Source: Pontederia crassipes
Lineage: Eukaryota; Streptophyta; Magnoliopsida; Commelinales; Pontederiaceae
Reading direction: 5' to 3'
NCBI GenBank assembly: GCA_030549335.1
Contig: CM060195.1
Span: forward strand, 48,703,975-48,767,974
DNA length: 64,000 nucleotides
The notes beneath the pieces are model-generated. The model made no database searches and was not told the origin of the DNA. It saw only the letters and a program-made list of their open reading frames with translations. The stretch's first letter is position 1; each line of letters begins with the position of its first letter. Shown here in pieces: positions 21,955-32,896 of this stretch. The translations under genes and the position numbers were made by a program.

Positions 21955-22735
21955 AACGAACATCGATATTTTGGTCGACGATTTTGCATGATGAAACTCC
22001 GAAACTTGTGCCTAGCACTTAAATATTGTTCTACTTTGTTGGGACTTCCAAATGATATGTTGGCCACGCTCTCCGATGTCTCGATTTGCGAGAAATTAAA
22101 GGAGGAAGAGGAAGCTCTAATGCATAAATTCTGTGTATGCAAATAATACTTTTTAGCCACCCTTTATGTCCTATTTATAGTTCTTAACTAGGATTTTTGA
22201 CTCATATTGAGCCTTAGACTAATTCTTCATCAATCACGGTCTTCCATAGTTAATTACATCATGTTAACTATTTTGATTTAATTAAATACGAATTTAACTA
22301 ATTATTTCATAATGATACTTATCAAAATCCATATATACTCAAATTCCTTTTTATCTCCTCCACAACTTCTCTCAATCAAACTCTACTTTTATCTTTTCCT
22401 TTTATTTCTTACTTTTCTCTAATTTTCGGAATAATTTAATTCCATAATATTTTATCATCTAGTTTTTAGATTAAAATAATAATAAATATTATTTTATTGA
22501 TTGAAATATTTTTTAAGGCATAAAATTCTCAATCCTCTTTTATGTCGGAGTCTTATATCTATTAAATATTCTTTTGGTCCTAAATAAAATTGAAATATCT
22601 AATCCCACTCTAATTATAATTCTTACTCCCATTAGGATTCTTTTTTTTCCTTTTTTCTTTCTAATCATACTTTTAATCCTATTCTAATTCTAATTCCTTT
22701 TACAAGTAAGATTTCTCTTCATATTATAAATACCC
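21955..22735. repeat. GT14 upstream repeat block, unit 4
   Basis: Near-identical to unit 3 without the SINE. A short local doubling (cgacaacgaacat) near 21,950 distinguishes it. Confidence 0.75.
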
Positions 22736-22742
22736 AATCTTC
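22735..22742 (+). promoter_or_regulatory. Native TATA box of GT14 copy 4
   Basis: TATAAATA then CCC, in the same context as 18,121. Confidence 0.5.
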
Positions 22743-22813
22743 CTCCTCCTCTCATTCTTATTCTTGCGAAAACTTCCCAGCTTGCATGTGATTGAACAGC
22801 CGTCTGTCACTCA

Positions 22814-23653
22814 CGACCACTGAGGACGCGCCCCGAGCGGGCATGGCCGTGCACGAGGAGGCGGGCGCGGCCGGGATGATTCCTACTCCTAGTAGGAATA
22901 GGAGTTGTCCGACACTCCGTAGATTCGACGAGGAGGGAGGAGCTTCTGGAAGTGAAGGCTTGGACTCCTATCGTGAGTAGGAGGACAAGTGCGTGGAGAA
23001 GTTCAGGATCGGAAGGATTCCTACTCCTAGTAGGAATAGGAATCCGGGCCTCTCCTAGGTCGAGTAGGACTTGGGCGTGGACGGAGCTTCCTTCTGGATC
23101 GAGGGTCACTTGGAGTTGAAGTCCTAATCATAGGAGGGCTGAAGAAGGGGAGAGGCCGCAGGAGAACAGCCCGAGTCCTAGTAGGACTCGGACTTGTCCC
23201 AGCGGGCGCGCCCTGGATATGGCAGGTGCCAGGCGGGTGGCCTGGCCAGTTTGACTTCAAGATGGACTTTGAATGGGGTCGAATTCTTCAGGGACTTCAG
23301 AAGGATGGATTTCTACTCTTAGTCCAAGAAGGTTTTTCTAGAGAAAGGGCTTGCATGCCTAGTAGGAGTAGGTCCATACTTAGACTAGGAGTTGTTTTTC
23401 TTAGGCCCTATAAAAGGACTTGTAATCAAGGCTTGTAAGACCATCCTGGATAATCTGAGATTGCTCAATAGTATTCCTCTAAACTCTTAGCCTCCCTCTC
23501 TTCTTCCTAGGCGGGTGTTTTGTTGTGCATCCGGTGCGTGTACAGTCGGGGTCCAAGGCACGTCTAAAAGGGGGCTGATCGGCGACCGAGCAGGATTTGG
23601 TCGAGCCGCACGTCTGGTGTATCATACCTTAAGCGTAAGGGCGTGACACGTCG
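22814..23653 (+). repeat. Solo LTR at the start codon of GT14 copy 4
   Basis: Paralogue of 18,247-19,099, 840 bp, ending GACACGTCG before cagtcc and the ATG at 23,660. Its left flank reads cactca, a worn form of cagtcc. TATAAAAG lies at 23,409-23,416. It keeps the same palindromic CTCCTAGTAGGA words. Confidence 0.72.
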
Positions 23654-23659
23654 CAGTCC

Positions 23660-24111
23660 ATGTCGATCCCCAAACTCTTCAACAACCACAGAAGGTTGTC
23701 CATGCTCGTCTTGAGTTTCGTCCTTCTGAGTGTGGGCTTCGCTCACGGCATCATCTCTAGCTTCGGCCTCGGTGTCGTCCCGCGCCTCGCGCAGTACACC
23801 CACCCACTTCAGCCTTCTCTTCTCCAGCTCCAGTCGTGCGTGCCGCCACAGCAACAACCGCTCCGTATTGTGTCATCGGTTCTGCCGCACGAACATCCTC
23901 CTACGCCTGAGCGCCCGTCGGGTTCGAGGCAGTGCGAGAACCGCGCAGGAATAGAGGAGTACGTGCACCCAAGGACGACCATGCACCGCATGAGCAATGG
24001 GGAGTTGCTGTGGAGGGTGTCCATGGTGCCCGGCGTGCGAAGGAACCCATACGACCGCGTCCCCAAGGTGGCGTTCCTCTTCCTAACCAGAGGACCACTG
24101 CCATTAGCGCC
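23660..24111 (+). pseudogene. GT14 copy 4, exon 1 fragment
   Basis: Open from ATG through the signal-anchor, proline-rich stem and the start of the GT14 domain (NPYDRVPKVAFLFLTRGPLPLAP). Unlike copy 3 it retains the 53-base segment. At 24,111, in the codons before LWEKF, family homology stops. About 20 unrelated bases follow, and then the array's own 3' flank in reverse orientation. The remaining exon 1, intron and exon 2 are lost. No functional product is expected beyond a 153-residue membrane-anchored stub. Confidence 0.88.
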
Positions 24112-24129
24112 TAACAATTAATATTTGAA

Positions 24130-24312
24130 AAGTAAATACATATTTCAAGTTGTTAGAACCCAAGTCAAAGCTCAAATAAATGGACTTCCATGTAAGAAGA
24201 AATGCCAAATAGTGCTATGCCATATTTAAATTGTGTTGCAGAAAAAATATATAATGCAATTGTATTTCTTGTTTTTTTCATTAATTTAATATTTGGGAGC
24301 AACGACTAAAAT
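24130..24312 (-). repeat. Inverted copy of the GT14 3' flank
   Basis: Reverse complement of about 20,930-21,108 (and of 16,126-16,290): aagtccatttatttgagc, tatggcatagcactattt and gctcccaaatattaaatt all recur in reverse. It marks an inversion breakpoint at the end of the array and stops where the LTR of element D begins. Confidence 0.88.
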
Positions 24313-24489
24313 TGTTAGGCCAATTTATTCTAATTTTAAGAGTATTTTGTGTTTTAAAGTGGAAAAATTATTGTAAACACAGAGAAATTCCATGGAGATT
24401 TATTACTTCTTAAGCTTGATTAAATTCATGACACGGAATGGAAATGCATTGGAATTTGGACGAAAAAGCCGCGGAAAACAACTTCCAGC

Positions 24490-24770
24490 ACCTGTCATGA
24501 CCGTGTGCTGAAGAATGTCACGCCCGTGCGAATAAGAAAAACCAATCATTCTATCACGGCCGTGCGATGATACATTACGATCGTGCCAACCTTCGATGAA
24601 GAGTGATGTTCTCTCAAGCCCGTGCGGAAAATGATCACGGCCGTGCGAGTTGAAGGCTGGAAACTATTGTTCTATCACCTCCGTGCAGTAGATGTTCACG
24701 GCTGTGCTGAATACGATGGATAACTCATGTTCTTTCACGGTCGTGCCATCTGAACATCATGGTCGTGATT
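24490..24770. repeat. CACGGCCGTGC word cluster in the LTR of D
   Basis: Around ten spaced variants of the palindromic word TCACGGCCGTGCGA (for example 24,555, 24,636 and 24,690) occur within 280 bp. They are separated by 15-30 bases of unrelated sequence rather than arranged in strict tandem. Confidence 0.7.
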
Positions 24771-25505
24771 GCGGTAATTTTAGCCATTTTTATCTTTGTT
24801 TTTTATAAGATTTCATGTTGTTGAGCCATGCTATTGGGAAAACTATATAAGAAGACCCCAACCCAACTGGGAAAACATCTTTGGAGGGCAAAATTTAGAG
24901 GTTGAAGGCTTGGTAAAGATGATCCAGAGGCTACAACGAAGTTCTGTTAGAAACTCGAGAGAGGACAGTAGAAATATGAGTAGTTCCTCTTGTTCTCTAT
25001 CCTTATTCCTAAAACATTATTTAGGTTGATGTGCTCTAGTCAATTAGAGTGGTTCTTTAGGATTATCTTGATTGAACCATATTCTTTATGAATTTTTTGT
25101 ATAATTAGTTGATGGATTAAGAGCATGTTTGATGATTTTCCTAATTGTTGATTGAGATTTGTTCCTTGTAATCTTATCATTATCTGAAAGGAAGTTTTAA
25201 AATTGTCTAGATTTTTTCTCTGATTTTTCTCTTACATGCCACTTTCGGGAAAATCACAAGATATCCAATTCTGTTGTTGTTAAGGTGACTTGAAAAAGCC
25301 CTTAACTTTATATTCCAGTTGAATGTGTTTTGAGATTTAATAAATTAGATTAAACACCAAAAGGATTACTCTCTTTTATTAATTTCAAAATAAGATTTAA
25401 GGCCTGAAACATTGGTGAAATCAATTTGGGAATTTCATCTTATTTATTTGTTATCCTTTGTCTAAGAATTCATACATGAGTAGTGGTATTAATCAAGATA
25501 AATCT

Positions 25506-27308
25506 GATGCGTTGTAATTGTAACAATGAAATTTGCTAGCAAGTGCACTAGTCGCTCAAGTAATATAGAAAAAAAAGAGTAAGAGTGTCGAACCCACGAG
25601 GAATATTATTAATTCAATATCTGGATTTATAAATTAATAAAAGAGGAAAAACATGGATTTTGAAAATGAGTTTTATAAAATAAAATAAAGAAAATAAGAT
25701 AAAGATAAGATAGTGGTGTTGAAGTTAGGCCTTAGGATGAAAATAAATTAGGATAAATATTTGAACCATAAAAGATAAATTTAATCTTTAAAGATGAATT
25801 AGAAATTTTCCCAAGTTATTAATTTACAAGATTAACATCACAGAGTCCACAAACTGGTAATTCTGCTATTTAATCCGGTAAATCAAACTATCTTAAATTT
25901 AATCAAACCTAAAGTCCCACAAACTGGTATTCGTCAGATAAGATTAAAATTAAGATGCATTAATATGAAAATCCTAGACTATTAATCATTCCACAAACTG
26001 GTTAGATTAACAGACCACATAAACTTGATTCTCCACACACTAGTTATCAAATTTATGTCAATTATTAATTTCACATAAAATCAATTAATTTAATTAATGA
26101 ATTCTGAAATTAAATAATCCACAAACTGGTAAGTACTCAACTCAGAAATCCAAATAATTAAATCAAAAGCATTAAGCATAATTAACTAATTGATCAGAAA
26201 AGATTAAAACAAATAATATAGGGTCCAAATAATTTCCCTTCAATAATAATCTCCTAAAATGAAATAAATAAAAATATGGAGTTCATCCTAGAAATTCTGG
26301 AGAGATAATAACAAAGTAATAATAATTGGAAGAATTACACCCAAATAGACAAAAGTCGAAGCTTCGGATCACGGGCAGACAGTCGGGCAGCCTCTCGGAC
26401 TTGATCAGGGTCGCGATCAACTTCCAGCCGTCGCACCTCTCTCCTCTTGGTCGTAGCCTGCAGAGCTCACGACTCGTCGTGGAAGAAACCTGAACTTCAG
26501 AGCACGAATTGAAACGATGGATTCTTCACATATTTATAGGGTGCGGACGACCTTCAATTTGATCTCGGCCGTAACATCGTACGGTTGACTTTAAAATTAT
26601 AAGATAAACTCGGCCAAAGATAAATTCTTTTATCATTACGCCCAAAGATAAATCCTTTTTATCTTTACTCCCTTAGAGTCTCGGCCGTAAGGAAAATATT
26701 TTATCTTTACTCCTTTCCATTACTCCCAAAGGATAAAAATCCTTTTATCTTTACGCCCAAACAATTTTATCTTTACACCTTCGTATATCGGCCAAAACGG
26801 ATGATTTCAATTGCCATTACTCCCTCCAAATCTCGGCCGTAAGGAATGAACTTATCTTGTTACGCCCAAAGATAAACTCGATTGATTGTTACACCTTCAT
26901 CTTCATGCCATTACGCCCTCCGAATTTCGGCCGTAAGGAAGGACTTCTCCTGTTACGCCCAAAAGATAAAAAACATTTATCTTTACGCCTTCAAATGTTA
27001 GCCGTAACAAAGAATTAAATCTTGTTACTCCTTTTGAATTTCGGCCGTAACGACTTGGGTGTAAAGCCAAATCTCGGCCGTAATAAATAATTTCTTTGAA
27101 TTTCGGCCGAGATTCGAATTTTCCTGCAAATAATTATCAAAATATAGTTAATCCATCCACAATTAAAATATTCAGCGATTTTAATAATTAAAATTGATAA
27201 ATCCGGAATTATGATTAGAAGTGACTAAAAATGATGCATGCCATGATCAAATTATAGAAAATTTCATTAAAATAATTAACTAAAATATGTTATATTTTGC
27301 ACGCATCA
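25506..27308 (-). repeat. 3' LTR of element E
   Basis: Partner of 34,408-36,210. It contains five or six spaced CCACAAACTGGTA words (25,856-26,125), a minus-strand TATA box in the ATATTTATAGGG stretch near 26,530, and a downstream run of CTCGGCCGTAA variants (26,565-27,110). Confidence 0.93.
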
Positions 27309-27323
27309 AACTCCCCCAAGCTT
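27309..27323 (-). other. Polypurine tract of element E
   Basis: The minus strand reads AAGCTTGGGGGAGTT directly before the LTR, the usual Athila-type polypurine tract. Confidence 0.85.
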
Positions 27324-28550
27324 AAAGTCTTGCTTGTCCTCAAGCAAAAATTCAAAGCAAGGCTCAAGAAAGTTCCATCATAGCCGCCACATTGTCAACT
27401 GATTAATTTTCTCACACAATTCATCTGCACACCTACTACTCAGCATCTTATCATTTTCCATGCACTTAGCTTCATAGAAATTCTGAATGCTATACAAATT
27501 TAAACAATCTCAAATTCAGCCTTGCAGAAAAAATAAATTGTCTGTCAAATAATAGCATTAATATTGAACATATAAGTACTAATTGAGCTTAAAACTTTTT
27601 CTTTTTCTTTTCATTTTTCAATTTTATTTTCAATCATTTAAAAGTTCTAATCTTCAAGCAGGATTGCACAAGGAAGTCCATGTAGCGGGCTTTGGATTGA
27701 TGACTCCCAAACCAGATGGCCTTAGGGCACTAGGTGATAAAGCACCCATCGAGTTTACTTGCCCGAACAACCAAGGTTCTGAATGAAGAGTTCGAACTTA
27801 GCCATGATTCAGTACTCCTGTGCTTCTCCATATTCCACAAGATGGTCCATGTAGCAGGTTTTCGATCGACGGATCCCAGAGCAGTTGCCCTTAGGTCGCC
27901 AGGCATGAACCCCTACGGATCTAATTACCCGAACACACCTTGGTTCCGGATAACACTTTTGTACCTACACATAACTTTATTCAACTTCTTTTTTTTTTAT
28001 TTAACATAATTATTTGTTGGGGTTTAACTAACCCTTCTTTTTTATAAGCTCAAAAAGTACTTGATATGGTCAATAATAAGTCTACTATTATCAAGACTTA
28101 AAAGAGATAAAAAGGCATGAATATGATTTTGTCGTCTAGTCATTCATAATTCTACTTAGCATAGGCACATAGTCCATAAGTTTGATACTAAAATAGCAAG
28201 TGATAAGAAAGAAAAGTATTCAAATTTCATCAATTAACAACATGTCTTTGAACTTCTACTAAAAGATAATTAACACAGTAAGACAAGAGTTTGTTAGATG
28301 GTAGCAAAAATAAATGCATGCAATGGTATTTTTTTAGAAAATTTTCAAATTTTTAATTTTTTTTGGATTTTTTTTAAATAGATGCAAACATAAGCAAATA
28401 AACAAAAAGATACATAAAATGCAAACTCCCCCAAGCTTGAACCAGACACTGTCCTCAGTGTTAAGCCAGCAAGGGAAAGTGATACATACTCAATAAAAAG
28501 GAAAATTTAAAGAAACGAAAATAAAGAAAAGGGAAAAGACACAACCGGAT
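27324..28550 (-). other. 3' untranslated region of element E
   Basis: AT-rich, non-coding. Two diverged 110-base blocks (27,660-27,780 and 27,838-27,955) repeat the pattern GTCCATGTAGC..GG, GACTCCC/GATCCCA and CTTAGG. A second AAGCTTGGGGGAG-like tract lies near 28,425-28,440, so polypurine-like tracts flank both sides of this region. Confidence 0.5.
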
Positions 28551-30230
28551 TTATTGTCTGCGGGGTGGCGATGGTGGATAGTAGCTGAGATTTCCTTGGC
28601 GCATATGATACTCATGGATGCGTCTCGTCATGCGCGCATGTTGATTCTGAAGGGATTCGAAGCGACTCTGACGATCATCCATATTTCTAAATTCAGCTTG
28701 AATGTTGGTCAGCTCTTGTGCTTGTCGAAGTTGCTCTTCCTGAATAGCGTGCAACTGCCCTGACTGACGAAGTTGCTCTTCTTGAAAAGTGTGAAACTCC
28801 CCTGCTTGACGAAGTTGTTCATCATACATTGATTCCCATAAGTTTTGCATGGAAGCATAGTCAGGCTGAGGTGGCGGAGGTGGATAGTAAGTCTGCTCTG
28901 GAGCTGAAGTAAAAGTGGGCTCTGGTGCTATATAGCGATTCTGCACAGGTTCTTGTAAAGGGGCAGATATTTCCATCGAATCGCGTTCCTCATAAGGAGT
29001 AGAAGGTATGAACGAGGAATCAGAAGAGCTCTCTTGTGCTGGAGATGGAATCGGAGAAGGTACCGGCATATAAGGTGAATGGACGGATGTGGCATATTGG
29101 GAAGCTGCCGGTGATATAGCCTGGAATCCTTGTTGCTGTTGAAGGTAGGGTTGGGCTGCCGCATAATCAGTAGAATCAAACCAGGAGAAAGGTTCATCCT
29201 GGTGTAGCTGTCTGACAGAGGTAGATGGTCCTGCAGGTGGAATTACTGGAGCTACGACCTGCCTAAAAAGGAGCCAATTATTTGGATTAATCGGCGTAAA
29301 AGCATCTCGATCTGAGCAGGGCACCTCCTGATGGTGGCCTTTAAAAATAAAAACTTTGATCCCTGAGTTGTTGGTTTTCACGAGACCCATAGCTTGAATG
29401 GTCCTACGAGTGAGGTGAGTGTTTCCTGGCACAGCTTCGAGATCATCTAAGTCAAGTTGTAGGTGCTGAGCGATAGGTGTGAGAAGGGCACCCATATTAA
29501 TGCTACCGCCACGATGAGTAGTGCGGCGCTGAAATCGACGAATGAGGAAGGCACCCACATTAACGGGAGTTTTGTGAAGCATGCTGTGGATGAGATATAA
29601 CTCTCCTTCTGAGACGGCACCATCATTATCACTGCGTCCACTTATGGTGTTGCTTAGCATGCGATGGACGTAGCGCAGAACAGGATTTTGAATTGAGCTA
29701 TCTTTAGCGGTGTTCCAAACCAATCGATCTTCTTCTGTTATCTGTTTCCAAAAAGTTTCAGCCTCAAAGTCAGCAGGTACAGAAAGAGATCCATGGTTGG
29801 GAAATCCATAGATATTATTAATCTCTCCTAGAGTGAGAGTAAATGGTCGTCCATAAAGTTGGAATGAAATGCGGGGCTGATCATAGTTCCTGCCATCTAA
29901 ATTAAAGATTTCCAGAGATGAGAGGAATTCCATAATTAGTACTTCATAAGTTGGTCACCAAGAATGCACAAAGTCAGATAGTCCAATTTGAGAAAATAAT
30001 AGATGAGTATCTGCAAGTAAATTATACTCCCTCAGCAATTCAGTATCTGAAAATCTGGTGGCATGAATTCGAATATCACACATCCGTTCATATCGAGCTT
30101 GATACTCCGGCTTAGTCCAATAATAATCTCCGGGGTAGGAGATTAATTGTGAGGGCTGTGGGGTCGGCTGAGCATTCGGATGTCGTCGTTCATGACGTCC
30201 CCTCCATATATTAGCAAATCGCCTCATCTT
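28551..30230 (-). pseudogene. ATHILA ORF-1-like region of element E
   Basis: The minus strand reads MRRFANIWRGRHER near 30,230 and then the plant ATHILA ORF-1 family pattern: TELLREYNLLADTH, EFLSSLEIF, FQLYGRPFTLTLGEIN, YVHRMLSNTISGR, GELYLIHSMLH. A proline/glutamine-rich C-terminal tail with a coiled-coil of EEQLRQ repeats follows. The longest open part is 460 residues. The role of this protein family is unknown. One break is visible. Confidence 0.8.
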
Positions 30231-30269
30231 GATCTGGATAAATAAAGAAAAGGTACCGGCTCGGTGGAA

Positions 30270-31290
30270 GCGACTTGAGGTTTCGACCGTAGTATTCGAT
30301 GAAGAACCGGCTGAAGGTCGGAGGTGACTCGGCCGTAAGGGACCGGTTGACGAAGAACTTCGGCCGTAATTGATGAAGCTCGGCCGGAGATTGGAGTTTG
30401 GCCGTAAGAAGTTGGAGACGTGATTCGGAACTCGGCCGTAAGGAGTTGATGAATCTGTAGATTTCGGCCGTAAAGTGAAAAAACTCGCCCGGAGCAACCG
30501 TAAGAGAGCGGCGGAGATGGTGTGACTTCGGCCGTAAAACGAAGATGACGTGGAGGCTTGGCCGTAACGTACTAGGCGTAAGGATCGGCTGTTGGCGTTT
30601 GAGACTTCGGCTGTAATAAATGTCGGTGCGGTGGAAGACCGGCCGTAACGCACAAGGAAGCGCTGGAACTTCGGCCGTAAGGAGTTGCTCGGCCGGAGTC
30701 GAGTGGAGTTTCACTTCGGCCGTAAGGTAGAAAGCTCGGCCGTAATGAAGTCTTGGTGCGCGGTGGCTTGGAGAAAGCTCGGCCGGAGTCGAGTGGAGTT
30801 TCACTTCGGCCGTAATTGATCTGCAATATGCGAGAAGAGGTAAGTATTTTATAGATAAATTTATGGGGGTAACACTCCGACAGCGCGCAGTGAAAGGTCA
30901 AATCCGGGCGTAAAGGCATGCATTTTTTCAAGGTATGTCCGTGGTCTGCTGATGTGACATCTCGGCCGTAATGGAATGGTGGCAGGGCGTAATAGGAACC
31001 CGCCGCTCTTGTCATGTCTTCGGCCGTAAAGAGCATCGTAGAGCGTGATCTTCGGCCGTAACGATGTGGCCTCTGGTCATGTCTATTGGAATCTTTACGG
31101 CGTGGTCAACGAGGTGATTCTCGGCCGTAATGGAATGGTGGGTGGCAGGGCGTAACGACGGTCGCTTCGGCCGTAATGTCCGAGCTTGATGCATGTGTGA
31201 CAACTCGGCCGTAATGCGCACGTAACGAGGGTGGCAGGGCGTAATGTCTGAGCTTCGGCCGTAGAGAGAATCAATTCTTGAAATTTACGC
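30270..31290 (-). repeat. CGGCCGTAA-rich spacer of element E (inner)
   Basis: A 1 kb stretch crowded with TCGGCCGTAA variants at uneven spacing, mixed with GGAGTCGAGTGGAGTTTCAC-type doublings (30,690-30,710 and 30,787-30,805). On the minus strand the word reads TTACGGCCGA, which has no stop in any frame. Long open frames rich in LRPS, YGRS and TAE therefore arise; I take these as by-products, not proteins. Confidence 0.75.
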
Positions 31291-31621
31291 TCATGCTTGG
31301 AGTTGATGCCCTTGAATTTATCTCTCCTTACAAACATTAAATATTAATTAAATTAAATGACTCCATAATAAAATAATAAAATTATCACCGAAATTAAGAT
31401 ATTAACAACTAATTAAACTAATTTAAAAAAAAATGAAAAAATAAAAATAAAAAGGATAGAAATAGTTCTGATTTATAGTCGTCAGCTTGACTTAGTTCTG
31501 ATGAAAATCAAGGCCTATTTTGCTCTTCTCCTCTTGGATTTTTTTCCGTGTTACTTGGGAGAGAGCCCGGTGTACGTCCAGTTAGTTGTGCCGCCATCTG
31601 TCCCAGTTGTCTTTCCAGATT

Positions 31622-32896
31622 TCAAATTGATGCATCCTGACTCGTGGCTCTAGATTCCATATTCTTCTGCAATGCTTGCATTGTGTCTATGATCTGTGCC
31701 ATCATCTCCTGCATATGATTTGATGATTGATGTTGGGGAGTGTCAGATTGCCTTTTCAGTATATAATCTTTTGATGGACCAGAAGATTGGCCTTGGTTCT
31801 GATTATAGGCAAACTTCGGATTATGTCTCCATCCATAATCGTTGTTCCTGTAAAATGGATTGGAAATAAAGTTAGCATTTTCAATTTGATTTGAATCTGA
31901 AGTGTTACCTGTAGGGCTATAATTGCTAGAATTCCCCATTAGTGACATCATCTGCTCGAATTTTTGATTAAGTGACTCCAGCTGAGCCACTATTTCAGAA
32001 GATTGTATTCCTTGTGTAGCATGTACATCATGAGTCCGGCGAGATGGTCTCCTTTCTTGGCTTGACTTGAGTGCTACAGCTTCAATTATATCTTGTATCT
32101 CACTAGGACGTTTAGATCCCAGTACTATCCCTCCTGCTGATTGATCGAGTTTGTCTTGATCTGCAGGTCGTAATCCATGGTAAAAATCTTCCATTACTTG
32201 CCATTTTGGAATTCGGTTGTCAGGAACTCTGGCCAGCAGTTCCTTATATCGTTCCCAGGCTTCATATAACGTCTCGTTATCGTCTTGAACAAATGCCCTC
32301 AGCTCCCTTCGATATTTGCCTGCCTTTTGTGGTGGGCAATATTTTCCAACAAACTTTTCTACCAGCTCCAACCAAGAATGAATCGATCCTGCAGGCAAAG
32401 TTTTAAACCAAGTGGAAGCTTTGTCACGTAAAGATTGAGGAAATAATAATAAACGAATAACTTCAGAAGAAACATTATTATTTCTAAATGTGCTCAGAGT
32501 GGCAAGAAATTTATCAAGGTGATCGTGAGGGTCTTCATGAAATCCTCCACCAAATTGGGATGCTTGTATCATCCTCACGATTGCGGGATTTATCTCAAAA
32601 TTATTTGCGTTAATATCAGGCAGCACGATGCATGATTCTCGGTCACTGTATCTGGCCGAGACATATTCTCTCATAGAAAGTTCTGCTTCATCTTCTCGCC
32701 GATTATTATATGGTGGAACCAGTTCATTTTGTTGCTCTAGTATCTGATTGTCGCGTGCTTGTTCCGCCATTTTTCTTATATTTCTTCGTAATCGACGATA
32801 GGTTCTTTCAATCTCAGGATCAAATTCCAACAGTGGATTTGAACTTCTAGTGCGCTTATCAGAAGATTCCAGGATTGGTTGTGATTTAATTTTCAA
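31622..32896 (-). CDS. Gag of element E
   Basis: A 424-residue open frame with a typical plant gypsy gag: DPEIERTYRRLRRN near the N-terminus, then the retrotransposon gag core (HLDKFLATLSTF, LFPQSLRDKASTWFKTLP, FVGKYCPPQKAGKYRREL, ETLYEAWERYKELLARVPDN). Last comes a glutamine/serine-rich tail without an obvious CCHC knuckle. The start is chosen at MKIKSQPILESSDKRTR. It is related to the gag remnants of D (36.6 kb) and F (49.8 kb). Confidence 0.88.
   Translation of the reverse strand: MKIKSQPILESSDKRTRSSNPLLEFDPEIERTYRRLRRNIRKMAEQARDNQILEQQNELVPPYNNRREDEAELSMREYVSARYSDRESCIVLPDINANNFEINPAIVRMIQASQFGGGFHEDPHDHLDKFLATLSTFRNNNVSSEVIRLLLFPQSLRDKASTWFKTLPAGSIHSWLELVEKFVGKYCPPQKAGKYRRELRAFVQDDNETLYEAWERYKELLARVPDNRIPKWQVMEDFYHGLRPADQDKLDQSAGGIVLGSKRPSEIQDIIEAVALKSSQERRPSRRTHDVHATQGIQSSEIVAQLESLNQKFEQMMSLMGNSSNYSPTGNTSDSNQIENANFISNPFYRNNDYGWRHNPKFAYNQNQGQSSGPSKDYILKRQSDTPQHQSSNHMQEMMAQIIDTMQALQKNMESRATSQDASI

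Larger units (their letters stand above)
20310..24110. repeat. Segmental tandem duplication, right copy
   Basis: Partner of 15,505-19,500. It carries M3, the upstream block without the SINE, the solo LTR, and exon 1 of copy 4. It stops where copy 4 is cut at 24,111. Confidence 0.85.

Noticed and set aside
26560-27115. Spaced CGGCCGTAA words considered as a CRISPR array
   Set aside because: The words are about 10 bases, unevenly spaced, on plant nuclear DNA, with no constant repeat-spacer length.
27583-28009. Two small frames in the 3' region of element E
   Set aside because: They cover a diverged direct repeat in an untranslated region; no conserved start or domain.
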